A DNA stretch of 64,000 nucleotides from Clavibacter sp. VKM Ac-2872 (GCF_015351105.1 NZ_JADKRR010000001.1:186001-250000), one strand, 5' to 3'. Shown: positions 51,051 through 59,601, numbered from the stretch's first letter. Numbers and translations are program-made. The notes: a model not told the origin generated them from the sequence alone.

Positions 51051-51789
51051 CGCGATCCTCCCCGCGGGCGCCGTCCTGGCGGAGGAGCGCGGTCCCGCCC
51101 GCGAGCACGCCATGCACCCGGCCGAGGCGGGCGCCGTCGCCCGCGCGGTGCCCGCGCGCCGGCGCGAGTTCGCGGCGACCCGGGCCTGCGCGCGCACCGC
51201 GCTCGCCGCGCTCCGCGCCCTCGCCGGGGAGGCCGTCGTCGCCGCCCCCGGATCCCCCCTCGTCGCGATCCCGAAGGGCCGCGGCGGCGACCCCGTCTGG
51301 CCCCGCGGCGTCATCGGCAGCCTCACGCACTGCGCGGGCTACCGAGCCGCCGTCGTCGCGGGCGTGGACGCGCTGCGCACCATCGGGATCGACGCCGAGC
51401 CGCACGCGCCGCTGCCCGGCGAGGCCCGCGACATCGTGGGGCTCGCGGGCGAGCTCGATCCGCATCCGCCGCTCGGCGCCGACGTGCACGCGGACTGCGT
51501 GCTCTTCAGCGCCAAGGAGTCGGTGGGCAAGGCGCACTACGCCCGCTACCGCGAGTGGCTCGGCTTCGCGGACCTCCACGTCACGCTCCACCCCGGCGGC
51601 GCGTTCACCGCGCGGCGGCGCGCGCCCGGCCCCGTCCCGTTCCCCGCCTACCGCGGCAGCTGGCGCGTCACGGAGGGCCTCGTCCTCACGTGCGCGTGGC
51701 TCGCCGTCCCCCGCGTCCCGTCCGCCCGCGTCCCGTCCGCCCCCATCCCGTCCGCCGGCGTCCCGTCCGCCGTCCCCCGCCTCGCCTGA
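51043..51789 (+). CDS. 4'-phosphopantetheinyl transferase (EntD/Sfp family)
   Basis: A 248-residue protein from a GTG that overlaps the ligase stop region. The magnesium and CoA motifs are present: SLTHCAGYRAAVV near residue 90, GIDAEPHAPL near 115 and FSAKESVGKAHY near 155. It converts the apo carrier domains of the two NRPSs to the holo form. HCAGYRA and GIDAE place it nearer to the EntD-type transferases of siderophore clusters. The C-terminal 25 residues are four tandem pentapeptides of the type VPSAx encoded by 15-bp DNA repeats. They follow the last folded segment and are probably disordered. Confidence 0.9.
   Translation: MLDAILPAGAVLAEERGPAREHAMHPAEAGAVARAVPARRREFAATRACARTALAALRALAGEAVVAAPGSPLVAIPKGRGGDPVWPRGVIGSLTHCAGYRAAVVAGVDALRTIGIDAEPHAPLPGEARDIVGLAGELDPHPPLGADVHADCVLFSAKESVGKAHYARYREWLGFADLHVTLHPGGAFTARRRAPGPVPFPAYRGSWRVTEGLVLTCAWLAVPRVPSARVPSAPIPSAGVPSAVPRLA
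51712..51771 (+). repeat. Four tandem 15-bp repeats at the end of the transferase gene
   Basis: Units at 51712-51726, 51727-51741, 51742-51756 and 51757-51771 share TCCCGTCCGCC. The first two are identical. They encode a P-S-A-rich tail just before the stop codon. Confidence 0.9.
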
Positions 51790-51799
51790 AGGAGCCCCC

Positions 51800-53236
51800 A
51801 TGCCCGCAGCCCCCGTGACCCGCGTAGCCGAGCTGCGGATCACCCGCGATCCGCTCGGCGCCGTCGCCGACCTCGCGCGGGCCGTCCGCCACGAGCCGCA
51901 CGTGATCCTCGAGGAGGCCGGGCGCTTCTCCTGCGCGATCGGCGCGTGGGCCGAGGTCGTGGTCGACCGGCGGGTCGTGCGCCTGCGCGTCGCCGGCGAG
52001 GAGGACGTGGTCGTGCCGTGGCGCGAGCAGCCCCTGCGCGTGGTGGACCGGCTGCTCGCGGGCCTCGGCCCCGGCCGCGGGCGCGCCTTCGGCACCGCGT
52101 CCTTCGAGCTGGCGCGCGCGCACGCGGGCCTCCCGGTCGCCGCCGACGCGGGGGAGCTCCTGCACGTGATCCTGCCGCGCACGGAGGTGACCATCGCGGA
52201 CGGCCTCGCGACCGTCCGCTCGGGCGACGCGCGGGAGGCGGCGGCGGTCGCCCGGATCCTCGGTGCCGCCGAGCCCGCCGTGGAGCCCGCGTCCGGCCCC
52301 GCCGCCCTCGTGCCCGCGCACGAGCGCTCCGGCGTCGCGGATCCCGAGGAGGGCCGCGCGCGCTACCTGGCGGCGGTGGCGTCGGGCATCGCCGCCATCC
52401 ACGCGGGGGAGCTCCAGAAGGTCGTCGTGTCCCGCCGCGTGCCCGTCATGGGCGAGGTGGACCTGCCCGCCACCTTCGTGCGCGGACGCCGGGCCAACAC
52501 GCCCGCCCGCTCCTACCTGCTGGGCCTCGGCGGGGTCGAGGCGGTGGGCTTCAGCCCCGAGATCGTCGTGGCGGTGGACGCCCGTGGCATCGTGCGCACC
52601 CAGCCGCTCGCCGGCACGCGGGCGCTCGTCGCCGACCCCGTCGAGTCCCGGCGGCTGCGCGAGGAGCTCCTGTCGGACGCGAAGGAGATCCACGAGCACG
52701 CGATCTCGGTGAAGCTCGCGGTCGAGGAGATGGCCCCCGTGTGCCGCCCGGGCAGCGTGCGCGTCGAGCAGTTCATGGTGGTGGAGGAGCGCGGCACCGT
52801 GCAGCACCTGGCCTCCCGCGTGGCGGGCGAGCTCGCCGACGGCCTCACGTGCTGGGACGCGCTGGCCGCGCTGTTCCCGGCCGTCACCGCATCGGGCGTC
52901 CCCAAGCGCGCCGCGTACGACCTCATCCGGCGGTTGGAGGGGCACGACCGCGGCCTCTACGCCGGCGCGGTCCTCCGGATCGACGCGGACGGCGCCCTCG
53001 ACGCGGCCCTGGTGCTGCGGACGCTGTTCCGGCGCGGCGGCACGACGTGGCTGCAGGCCGGCGCGGGCGTCGTCGGGGCGTCCCGTCCGACGCGCGAGCT
53101 GGAGGAGACGCGCGAGAAGCTGGCGAGCATCGCGGACCACGTCGTCCGCGCCCCCGGAACGGTCACCGGAGCGCGGACCTCCGTCGGGGGCGGCATCGGC
53201 TCCCGCGCACCGCGGGGAGCCGCCGCCGGCCGGTGA
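51800..53236 (+). CDS. Salicylate synthase (MbtI/Irp9 type)
   Basis: A 478-residue chorismate-utilising enzyme; GAAGGAG lies about 6 bases before the ATG. The MST-family C-terminal half has GGVEAVGFSPEIVV, TQPLAGTRAL, KEIHEHAISVKLAVEEM and VQHLASRVAGEL, followed by FPAVTASGVPKRAAYDLI. Salicylate synthases convert chorismate to isochorismate and then to salicylate in one active site, so no separate lyase is needed; none is present here. It supplies the starter for the AMP ligase. There are only 9 bases to the end of the convergent membrane-protein gene. Confidence 0.9.
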   Translation: MPAAPVTRVAELRITRDPLGAVADLARAVRHEPHVILEEAGRFSCAIGAWAEVVVDRRVVRLRVAGEEDVVVPWREQPLRVVDRLLAGLGPGRGRAFGTASFELARAHAGLPVAADAGELLHVILPRTEVTIADGLATVRSGDAREAAAVARILGAAEPAVEPASGPAALVPAHERSGVADPEEGRARYLAAVASGIAAIHAGELQKVVVSRRVPVMGEVDLPATFVRGRRANTPARSYLLGLGGVEAVGFSPEIVVAVDARGIVRTQPLAGTRALVADPVESRRLREELLSDAKEIHEHAISVKLAVEEMAPVCRPGSVRVEQFMVVEERGTVQHLASRVAGELADGLTCWDALAALFPAVTASGVPKRAAYDLIRRLEGHDRGLYAGAVLRIDADGALDAALVLRTLFRRGGTTWLQAGAGVVGASRPTRELEETREKLASIADHVVRAPGTVTGARTSVGGGIGSRAPRGAAAGR

Positions 53237-53245
53237 CGGCGGGGC

Positions 53246-55090
53246 TCAGACCCCGCCGCCCCCGCCTCCTCCTCCGCCGCCGCCGGAGGTCGTGCCCCCG
53301 GTGGATCCGCCGCTCGAGCTCGATCCGGAGTACGCGCCGTGCATGCTCGACGACACCGACCCGAGGCTCGACGCGAACACGGCGGGCGCGAACGGCGTCT
53401 GCCCGGCGTACCAGCCCGGCCGGCTCCGCTCGCGCTCGTAGCGGCGGCCGAGCTCGTCGGCCCACTCCTCCTCCTGGCCGAACATGGCGGCGTACGGCAG
53501 CAGCTCCTCGGTGAGGCGCAGCACGTCGCGCTCGTCGCGCGGGAGGTCGTGCCGCTCGGCGCCCGCGGGCGACTGCAGCATGCGGATCCGGTCGGCCTCG
53601 GCCAGCCGGATGAACTCGCGGAGCCCCGCCAGGTGGTCGCGGAGCGCCACGCCGCGCTCCGTCAGCGGGTGCTTCACGAGCGCCACGATCGTGACGATCA
53701 GCGCGAGCACGGCCACCACGAGGAACGCGATCACGACCGGCCCGCCGTACGCCTGCGCGAGGGACAGCACCGCGAACACGACGGCCGCCCCCGCGCCGAG
53801 CGCGGCCGCGAGGATCAGCAGCACCATCGCGCCCATCGGGAGCGGCTTCCGTAGGCCGTCGGGCACCGTCCGCCGGGTGATCGCGGCCATGAGCTTCTGG
53901 ATCCGCGTCCCCGCCTTCGCGTCGGTGCGCCGCAGGTCCTTCACGGCGCCGGCCCCCGCGCCCTCGCCGAAGACGGCGTCGAGGAACGCGCGCTCGTCGG
54001 GGTCGTCGACGCGCGAGGGATCCACGAGCTCCAGCGAGAACGCGGGCTTCCTGCCGCCGTCCCGCTCCAGGATCCGCACGGCGCCGCGCACCGCGAGGTC
54101 GAGCAGGAGCGCGGTGGTCGCGCGGGACGCGTTCCCCGAGATCACCGCGGAGACCAGCACGCCGACGCCCTCCGGCGGGTCGTACTGGGCGACGATCGTG
54201 CCGCGGCCGGGCGCATCGGCGAGGCGCCGGCGCCGGAGCACCAGGGCACCCGCGGCGGCGGCCAGCGCGATCAGCGCGCCGAGGAGCGACAGCGACGGCC
54301 ACGGCGCCGCGAGGAACGACGAGTCGCGCGGCGTGAACGTGCCGGGCTCGAACCCGATCGAGAGGCTGAGGTTCTCGCGCGGCCCGAGGTCGGTCGCGCT
54401 CGCGCGGAAGCCGGTGTCGGTGCGGGAGATCTCCGCCGGCCCGTCCGCGCCGGCGGGCCCGGAGGCCGCGTCCGCCCCGCCGGTCAGCCGGCCGAGGAGC
54501 TCCGGCGCGATCTCGACGGTCGCCGTCACGCGCCCGAACGGCTGCGCCCAGCCGAGGCCGTTGACGTCCCAGTAGAACTCGTCGGCGTCCGTGTCCGCGT
54601 AGGCGCGGGTCACGTCGTGCTGCTCGTACTCGATGACGTAGGTCTGCTCGCCGCGCACGTACGCGTCGTCGTCGGCGATCGTGAGCACGAGCGCGCCGTC
54701 GTCCGACTCGGACTCGTAGGCCCGCGGGACGCCCGCGCCGTCCGTGACGGAGAGCACGCGGAGGCCCGTGGGATGCCCGTCGTAGCCCTCGACGAGCTCG
54801 CGGCGGATCCCGCGGTTCTGGTCCCGGTCGGGGAACTCGGCCACGAGCGTCTCGGTGGTGCGGAGCACGGAGCGCCCGTCCGCGTCGGCCGAGAGCCGGT
54901 AGACGGCGTCGAAGGAGCGGAAGGAGAAGTCGTCCACGTCGGCGTGCGCCGGGGCGGCGAGGCCGAGCGGGATCGCGAGCGCGGTGAGCAGCGCGGCGAC
55001 GACCGCCACGCGGATCCGGGCGGCGCGGGCGGCGGTCCCGGTGCGGCGCGTGCCCCGGGCGATGCCGATCGCCCCGTCGCGGTCACGCAT
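53246..55090 (-). CDS. DUF2207-domain membrane protein with Gly-rich tail
   Basis: A 614-residue protein. A signal-like hydrophobic stretch (AVVAALLTALAIPLGLAAPAHA) ends near residue 50. An extracellular beta-rich DUF2207 domain follows (FSFRSFDAVYRLSADADG, RGIRRELVEGYDG, YVIEYEQHDV). A transmembrane helix lies near 225-245, then a cytoplasmic domain (GTIVAQYDPPEGVGVLVSAVI) and a helix pair near 395-445. The C-terminus is Ser/Gly-rich, ending in a long glycine run, as in other family members. The function is unknown. The ATG lies inside the stop of the small gene upstream (8-base overlap), so the two are coupled. Confidence 0.85.
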   Translation of the reverse strand: MRDRDGAIGIARGTRRTGTAARAARIRVAVVAALLTALAIPLGLAAPAHADVDDFSFRSFDAVYRLSADADGRSVLRTTETLVAEFPDRDQNRGIRRELVEGYDGHPTGLRVLSVTDGAGVPRAYESESDDGALVLTIADDDAYVRGEQTYVIEYEQHDVTRAYADTDADEFYWDVNGLGWAQPFGRVTATVEIAPELLGRLTGGADAASGPAGADGPAEISRTDTGFRASATDLGPRENLSLSIGFEPGTFTPRDSSFLAAPWPSLSLLGALIALAAAAGALVLRRRRLADAPGRGTIVAQYDPPEGVGVLVSAVISGNASRATTALLLDLAVRGAVRILERDGGRKPAFSLELVDPSRVDDPDERAFLDAVFGEGAGAGAVKDLRRTDAKAGTRIQKLMAAITRRTVPDGLRKPLPMGAMVLLILAAALGAGAAVVFAVLSLAQAYGGPVVIAFLVVAVLALIVTIVALVKHPLTERGVALRDHLAGLREFIRLAEADRIRMLQSPAGAERHDLPRDERDVLRLTEELLPYAAMFGQEEEWADELGRRYERERSRPGWYAGQTPFAPAVFASSLGSVSSSMHGAYSGSSSSGGSTGGTTSGGGGGGGGGGGV

Positions 55091-55421
55091 CGGTCGGCCC
55101 CGCGTCGACCAGCTGCCACTCCGCGGCGAACTCCCGCGCGCTCCGGGTCTCGAGCTCGAGCCGCGCGCGCTGGAGCAGCCGGTCGGCCTCCACGAGGTCC
55201 CCGGCGTCCTGGCGCAGGACCTCGCGGCCGGTGTCGATGCGCCGCACGACGAGCTGCGCCTCCCCGCCGATGTCCTCGCCCCCCGCGCCGACCGCGGCGA
55301 AGAGGATCGCGCCGGCCGCCCGGGCCGCCCGCCGGATCGGCCGCCTGGGCCCCGGTTCGAGCCGTGCCTCGAGGACCTCGGCGGCGACCGCGTCGTCCTC
55401 CCCGTGCGCATCCGACGTCAT
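55083..55421 (-). CDS. Small hypothetical protein coupled to the DUF2207 gene
   Basis: A 112-residue acidic/basic mixed protein, starting MTSDAHGEDD after GAGGGGAG. A possible short membrane-associated stretch (AAGAILFAAVGAGGEDIGG) is followed by a helical, charged second half (LVEADRLLQRARLELE). I do not recognise the family. The 8-base overlap with the DUF2207 gene suggests a functional pair at the membrane. Confidence 0.6.
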   Translation of the reverse strand: MTSDAHGEDDAVAAEVLEARLEPGPRRPIRRAARAAGAILFAAVGAGGEDIGGEAQLVVRRIDTGREVLRQDAGDLVEADRLLQRARLELETRSAREFAAEWQLVDAGPTDA

Positions 55422-55457
55422 CGTGCTCCCCTCGCGCGGTCCCCGCCGCACCCGGAG

Positions 55458-56876
55458 TCAACCACGGGATCCGCCGGCCAGCAGGGCCGCGGCGTCCGCG
55501 GCGAGGCCCGCGTAGGCCGACTGCCGCTCGAGGTCGGACGTCGCGCGCGCCGCGGCCTGCACGACCACGGTCCAGGTCTCGTCCCCGCCGTCGACGAGGT
55601 AGGAGAGCGCGAGCGTGCCCACCGAGCTGCCGCCCTTGAACGCCACGTGCTCGAAGCGCTCCGGCTCGGGCAGGCCCGGGTTCGCCGCGAGGATCCCGCG
55701 CACGGGCTCTCCCGCGGGCGTCGCCGCCAGCTCGTCGAGGCGCAGGTGCGCGCGGGCGATGTCGTCGGGGGTCGCGAACCAGTCCGCGCCCTCGGTCCAC
55801 ACGACGTCCGTCACCGCCGTCACGGGCACGTCGAGCGCCCCGCCCGGCAGCCCGTCGAGGAGCGCGCGCCGCTCGGCCGCGTCGCCGTCGGCCCACGCGT
55901 CCCGGAGCGCGCCGTCGTCCTGCCAGCCGATGCGGAACAGGTCGCGCGTGGTCATGAGCGGCACGTTGCGCGGTGGATCCGAGTGGCCGAGGTCCGCGAG
56001 CGCCGCCTCGACGCGCTCCCGCCCGACCGCCTGGATGACCATGTCGGTGGCCGTGTTGTCGCTGATCGCGATCATCTTGCCCGCGGCCTCGCGGACGCTC
56101 ACGACGGTGCCGGTCGGCGCGTCCTGCAGCTCGCCGGAGGGGAGGCTGCGCACGTCGTCGGTAACGGTGAGCGGGTCGTCCCAGCCGATGCGGCCCTCCT
56201 CCACGGCCTGCACGAGCGCGCCCAGCACGTAGAGCTTGAACACGGATCCGATGGGCCGCGCGTCCGTCGACCGCACGCCGTCGGGCAGCACCTCGAGGAC
56301 GCGTTCGCCGAGCTGCCCGTCGGATGCGCGCGTGACCGTGAGCGACACGTCGCCGCCGAGCGCCGCGGCCTGCTCCTCGAGCTCGGCCCAGCTGGTCGCG
56401 GGCTCGCGGTCGCCCTCCGGCTCGCCGAAGAACAGGCCCTGGATGAGCCCGGCGTCGTCGACCGCGACCTGCATGTCGAAGGTGCCGGCCGCCTCGCTCG
56501 CGATGGTCGTCACCGACTGCGGACCCTGCTCCTCGTGCGCGGTCGCGGTCCATGGGCGGCCGGCGCGCACCTGCTCGAGGACGGCCGCGACGTCCTCCGC
56601 CGGGGCCGCGTCGAGCATGACCTGCGCGAGCCGCTCGCCGGTCTCCTGCACGGGCACCGCGTCCTCCGCGTTCACCGTGTCGAGCAGCCACTGCGCCTGC
56701 TGGCCGACGGGCGATCCCGGCAGCACCACCGGCTCGGCCACCGGCGCGGGCGTCGCCGGCTCCGCAGGGGACGCGGAGCACGCGGTCGCCAGGGCGGTCA
56801 CGGCGGCGATCGCGAGGGCGAGCGCGGCGCGTGCGCGACGGGATGGACGGGTCGGTCGGTGCGATGACGGGGCCAT
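55458..56876 (-). CDS. Class A beta-lactamase-like serine hydrolase, lipoprotein
   Basis: A 472-residue exported protein with lipobox LATAC (Cys33) after an Arg-rich start. An N-terminal domain of about 130 residues resembles NTF2-like or Cpe/LpqF-type modules (LLDTVNAEDAVPVQETGERLAQ). The C-terminal domain has the three penicillin-recognising motifs: SVFK (GSVFKLYVL near residue 212), SDN (ISDNTATD) and KGG (FKGGS). This layout matches actinobacterial LpqF-like hydrolases. It could be a beta-lactamase or a cell-wall esterase. It may confer some beta-lactam tolerance, but the family is not proven to do so. Confidence 0.85.
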   Translation of the reverse strand: MAPSSHRPTRPSRRARAALALAIAAVTALATACSASPAEPATPAPVAEPVVLPGSPVGQQAQWLLDTVNAEDAVPVQETGERLAQVMLDAAPAEDVAAVLEQVRAGRPWTATAHEEQGPQSVTTIASEAAGTFDMQVAVDDAGLIQGLFFGEPEGDREPATSWAELEEQAAALGGDVSLTVTRASDGQLGERVLEVLPDGVRSTDARPIGSVFKLYVLGALVQAVEEGRIGWDDPLTVTDDVRSLPSGELQDAPTGTVVSVREAAGKMIAISDNTATDMVIQAVGRERVEAALADLGHSDPPRNVPLMTTRDLFRIGWQDDGALRDAWADGDAAERRALLDGLPGGALDVPVTAVTDVVWTEGADWFATPDDIARAHLRLDELAATPAGEPVRGILAANPGLPEPERFEHVAFKGGSSVGTLALSYLVDGGDETWTVVVQAAARATSDLERQSAYAGLAADAAALLAGGSRG

Positions 56877-56895
56877 GCCCCCATCCGACAGGAAC

Positions 56896-56943
56896 GGGGC
56901 CGCCCGGGCGTCCCCCAGGAGGGGGAATCGTCCGGACGGCCCC
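56896..56943 (-). terminator. Hairpin between DUF1906 gene and lipoprotein gene
   Basis: Arms GGGGCCGCCCGGGCG (56896-56910) and CGTCCGGACGGCCCC (56929-56943) pair at 13 of 15 positions (G-U pairs allowed) around an 18-base loop. It lies just downstream of the DUF1906 gene on the minus strand. Confidence 0.55.
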
Positions 56944-56966
56944 GGGGTCGCCGCGTGTCGGGCGGA

Positions 56967-58217
56967 TCAGCCGCGCGGCTGGACCCTGTCCTGGCCGGCG
57001 TCGCGGCCGGAGACGACGTTGGTGTCGATGCCGATCGCCCCGTCGCCCGTGCCGACGGTGTGCTCGAGGATCTGGTCGAACGCCCAGTTCTCCGGGATCC
57101 TGACGCCGAGGTTCGCGCCCCAGCCCGTGGACATGTCGGCGACGTAGCTGAGCTCGGTGAGGTGCGCGGCCGCGAGGGTGCAGCAGATGCGGCGGCCGGC
57201 GTACACGCCCACGCGGTAGGCGCTGGCGCGGCGGGTGAGCTCCGCGTGGATCCCGCGGAAGTACGGCTCGAGGAACGTCTCGACCTCGTCGCGCGTCGCG
57301 TCGAAGTCGACCGCGTAGTAGATGGTCGTGCCGGGGAGGAAGCCGAGGCGACGCGCCGCGTCGTCGGCCCGGCCGGCCGCGCGGACCCCGAGGTCGTACG
57401 AGAAGTACGTGGTGTCGGTGCCGCCCTCCTGGAAGATCGGGAACACCTTCAGGCCGCCCGCGAAGATCGCGTCGAGCTCGCCGTCCTGGATGCGCTTGTC
57501 CAGCGGGTCGGGGATGTCGGAGTTCGTGAGGTAGCGGCCGACGATCGTGTAGCCGGCGTCCTTCAGGGTCTTCGCGCGCTCGGCGGTGATGACGGTGATG
57601 CCGTCGGCCGCGTTGCCCGGACGCGTCGGGTCGCCGTTGCTCGCGAGCAGCGCGGCCCACGTGCGGTAGTCGCCGCGGCCCGTCTCGGGGAGGGCGACCG
57701 TGCGCTGGAACTGGGAGATGCGCACGCCCTGCTCGGCGGAGAAGGTGCCGTCGACCGGGCCGTCCCACGTGCTCATGACCACGAGCGACGCCTGCAGCAG
57801 GTGCACGAGGTAGCCGGTGGTGTCGGCGGATCCCACGGTGAGGGTCGCCTGCTTCTGCAGCGTCGTGCGGGTGAGCGGGCCCATCACGCCGTTGGCGGTG
57901 GCCTCGTCGATGCCCATCTCGAGCTGGAGGGCGTGGATGAGGGCCTTGTGCGAGTCGCCGGTCCACACGCCGTCGGTGGTCACGGCGGGGAAGCCCGTGC
58001 GGGCGCCGTAGCGCTGGACGAGCTTCCGCTGGATGTCGCGGACGACCGGGCGGCCGTTCGATGCGAGCGGGACCTCGGGGATCGGGGTCGCGGGCGCGGG
58101 GGTGGTGGCCTCGTCGGCGTGCGCGGGACCCGCGGCGACCAGGGCGACGGGGACGGCGGCGAGTGCGCCGCCCAGGACGGAGCGTCGGGACAGGACGGAG
58201 CGTCGGGACTGGTTCAT
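56967..58217 (-). CDS. Tat-exported DUF1906 (glycoside-hydrolase-like) protein with PG-binding-like repeats
   Basis: A 416-residue protein. The N-terminus has two SRRSVL units, then GGALAAVPVALVAAGPAHA: a twin-arginine signal with AHA cleavage. Residues 50-205 contain two putative peptidoglycan-binding-like modules (IQRKLVQRYGARTGFPAVTTDGVWTG; LVHLLQASLVVMSTWDGPVDGTFS). The C-terminal half is the DUF1906/Rv2525c-like barrel (YTIVGRYLTNSDIPDPLDKRI, IFPIFQEGGTDTTYFSYDLG, YYAVDFDATRDEVETFLEPYF, VGVYAGRRICC). Such proteins lie outside the membrane and are thought to process or bind wall glycans. The ATG follows GGAGG by 8 bases. Confidence 0.85.
   Translation of the reverse strand: MNQSRRSVLSRRSVLGGALAAVPVALVAAGPAHADEATTPAPATPIPEVPLASNGRPVVRDIQRKLVQRYGARTGFPAVTTDGVWTGDSHKALIHALQLEMGIDEATANGVMGPLTRTTLQKQATLTVGSADTTGYLVHLLQASLVVMSTWDGPVDGTFSAEQGVRISQFQRTVALPETGRGDYRTWAALLASNGDPTRPGNAADGITVITAERAKTLKDAGYTIVGRYLTNSDIPDPLDKRIQDGELDAIFAGGLKVFPIFQEGGTDTTYFSYDLGVRAAGRADDAARRLGFLPGTTIYYAVDFDATRDEVETFLEPYFRGIHAELTRRASAYRVGVYAGRRICCTLAAAHLTELSYVADMSTGWGANLGVRIPENWAFDQILEHTVGTGDGAIGIDTNVVSGRDAGQDRVQPRG
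58174..58209 (-). repeat. Perfect 18-bp tandem duplication in the Tat signal peptide
   Basis: Two identical units (58174-58191 and 58192-58209) duplicate the codons of S-R-R-S-V-L, giving two consecutive twin-arginine motifs. Confidence 0.92.
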
Positions 58218-58238
58218 TCGCGTGCCTCCCATGCCGGA

Positions 58239-58293
58239 CCACCGAGCAGACCGCCCGCATGGCGGGCGATGGATCCGGTGGATGGCGGTCTGC
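58239..58293 (-). promoter_or_regulatory. Candidate structured mRNA leader of the DUF1906 gene
   Basis: Read on the minus strand: a perfect 10-bp inverted repeat GCAGACCGCC / GGCGGTCTGC (arms at 58293-58284 and 58255-58246) encloses a nested CGCCCGC/GCGGGCG hairpin (58268-58252). CCACCG in the enclosed region (58281-58276) can alternatively pair with CGGTGG (58244-58239), which lies 9 bases before the ribosome site. Two exclusive folds near the ribosome site suggest post-transcriptional control. It does not match a riboswitch I know. Confidence 0.4.
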
Positions 58294-58380
58294 GTTTGTC
58301 CGACGGCCGGATGGCGACGCGTGGTGCCGCCGGGCCGAGCGGGCGTGAACGGCCACCGTACGTGAGGTCCGGGCGCGGCA

Positions 58381-58410
58381 CCGCCCGGCCTCCACAGGGC
58401 GGCCGGGCGG
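58381..58410 (-). terminator. Hairpin after the holin-like gene
   Basis: A perfect 10-bp inverted repeat, CCGCCCGGCC (58381-58390) and GGCCGGGCGG (58401-58410), with a 10-base loop, followed by the 11-bp tandem GGCCGGGCGGC (58401-58411, 58412-58422). It terminates the leftward envelope operon. Confidence 0.6.
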
Positions 58411-58443
58411 CGGCCGGGCGGCGGGCGGGCGCCGCGGCGCGCG

Positions 58444-58905
58444 TCAGGAGGGGGTGGGCGCTGATCCGGTGGGACCGCTCGGCCCGTCGGATCCGGTGTC
58501 GCCCGCGCCCCGGTCGCCCGGGCGCATGCGGTCGCGCGCGTGGTGCAGCGTGTCCGACGGCACGGGCGGCACCCCGCGGGAGAGCTTCGCGAGGCCGACC
58601 CGCACGACGACCGCGGTCGCGATGCCGAACAGCGCCAGCGTGATGAGCGTCGACGCCCACAGCGGCAGCGCGAGCAGCAGGAGCGCCACGATCACCGCGG
58701 CGAGGAGCCCCAGCGAGACGAGGGCGAGCGCGACGCCCGCGCCGAGCATGATGGCGCCCGAGCGGGCGGACCGGGCGCGCTCGCCGATCTCGCGCTTCGC
58801 GGAGTCGATCTCGGCGCGCACCGCGCGGAGCAGGGGGTCGATGGCCTTCTGGGCGAAGGATCCGCCCAGCCAGCCGCCGCGGGAGGAGCTGTCGTCGTCG
58901 GTCAT
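58444..58905 (-). CDS. Phage-holin-family-like actinobacterial membrane protein
   Basis: A 153-residue protein with an amphipathic N-terminal helix (LLRAVRAEIDSAKREIGERARSA), two transmembrane helices (about 50-75 and 83-103), and a Pro/Gly/Ser-rich cytoplasmic tail. This is the Actinobacterial Putative Holin-X (phage_holin_3_6) pattern. Such proteins are found beside Asp23-type genes and are not proof of prophage. It follows the amaP-like gene by 90 bases with a hairpin between, so its expression may be attenuated. Confidence 0.8.
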   Translation of the reverse strand: MTDDDSSSRGGWLGGSFAQKAIDPLLRAVRAEIDSAKREIGERARSARSGAIMLGAGVALALVSLGLLAAVIVALLLLALPLWASTLITLALFGIATAVVVRVGLAKLSRGVPPVPSDTLHHARDRMRPGDRGAGDTGSDGPSGPTGSAPTPS

Positions 58906-58945
58906 GGTGCGTCTCTTCTCTCGTTCGGGGGAGCGGGCAGACGTC

Positions 58946-58983
58946 CGCCCCGGCCGGATCGCGCGAGGATCCGGGCCGGGGCG
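58946..58983 (-). terminator. Strong hairpin inside the envelope operon
   Basis: Arms CGCCCCGGCCGGATC (58946-58960) and GGATCCGGGCCGGGGCG (58967-58983) pair over 15 bases with two single bulges around a 6-base loop. It lies between the AmaP-like and holin-like genes and may act as a partial terminator. Confidence 0.5.
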
Positions 58984-58995
58984 GGCGCGGGTGGA

Positions 58996-59601
58996 TCAGG
59001 CCAGGCGCGTCTCGCTCGACATGCTCGAGCGGAGGCCGCCGGTGATCTGGATGACGACCGGCACCTCGGTGCCGAGGACGGCGTCGAGCCGGGTCACGGC
59101 CTCGTCGACCGTGCGGCGGACCGCGACGGGCGAGACGCCGCGGCGGGCGACCGCGGTGACCCGCAGCGTGGTGGCGTGCGCCACCTCGAACGCGGTGACG
59201 TCGACGGACACGATCGCGGAGTCGTCGCGGAGCGCGTCCCCGAGCAGCTGCTCGGCGACCTTCGCGTCGATGACGACCGAGCCGCCCGTGGGCGTGGACG
59301 CGTCGCGTCCGCCCTCGAGCCGCACGAGGGTGCCGGTGCGGCCGTGCCCCTGGCGGAGCGCGAACCAGGCGAGGACCACGATGAGGACGAGCGCCACGAG
59401 GGCGACGACCCAGAGGATCCACGGCTGCTCGCCGGAGAGCGCGTCGGCGACCGGCTGCTTCGCGTCGGACGCGGCGCCGGAGACGGTGGACTGCACGTCG
59501 GGCAGCAGGCTGCCGGCGCCGAGCGCGACGCCCGCCGCGGTCAGGACGAGCCCGACCACGATGACGAGGAGGCGGTTCAGCGCCCTGTTCGTGCTGGTCA
59601 T
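58996..59601 (-). CDS. AmaP-like alkaline-shock membrane anchor
   Basis: A 201-residue protein with an N-terminal hydrophobic hairpin (LLVIVVGLVLTAAGVALGAG and WILWVVALVALVLIVVLAWF). A cytoplasmic alpha/beta domain follows (VVIDAKVAEQLLGDALRDDSAI, LRVTAVARRGVSPVAVRRTVDEAVTRL) of the type that recruits Asp23 to the membrane. Fifth gene of the leftward operon, with a 4-base overlap upstream. It probably tethers the Asp23-family proteins made from the same mRNA. Confidence 0.75.
   Translation of the reverse strand: MTSTNRALNRLLVIVVGLVLTAAGVALGAGSLLPDVQSTVSGAASDAKQPVADALSGEQPWILWVVALVALVLIVVLAWFALRQGHGRTGTLVRLEGGRDASTPTGGSVVIDAKVAEQLLGDALRDDSAIVSVDVTAFEVAHATTLRVTAVARRGVSPVAVRRTVDEAVTRLDAVLGTEVPVVIQITGGLRSSMSSETRLA

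Noticed and set aside
58444-58905. Prophage remnant because of the holin-like gene
   Set aside because: The family is a normal companion of actinobacterial Asp23 genes, and no other phage gene is present.
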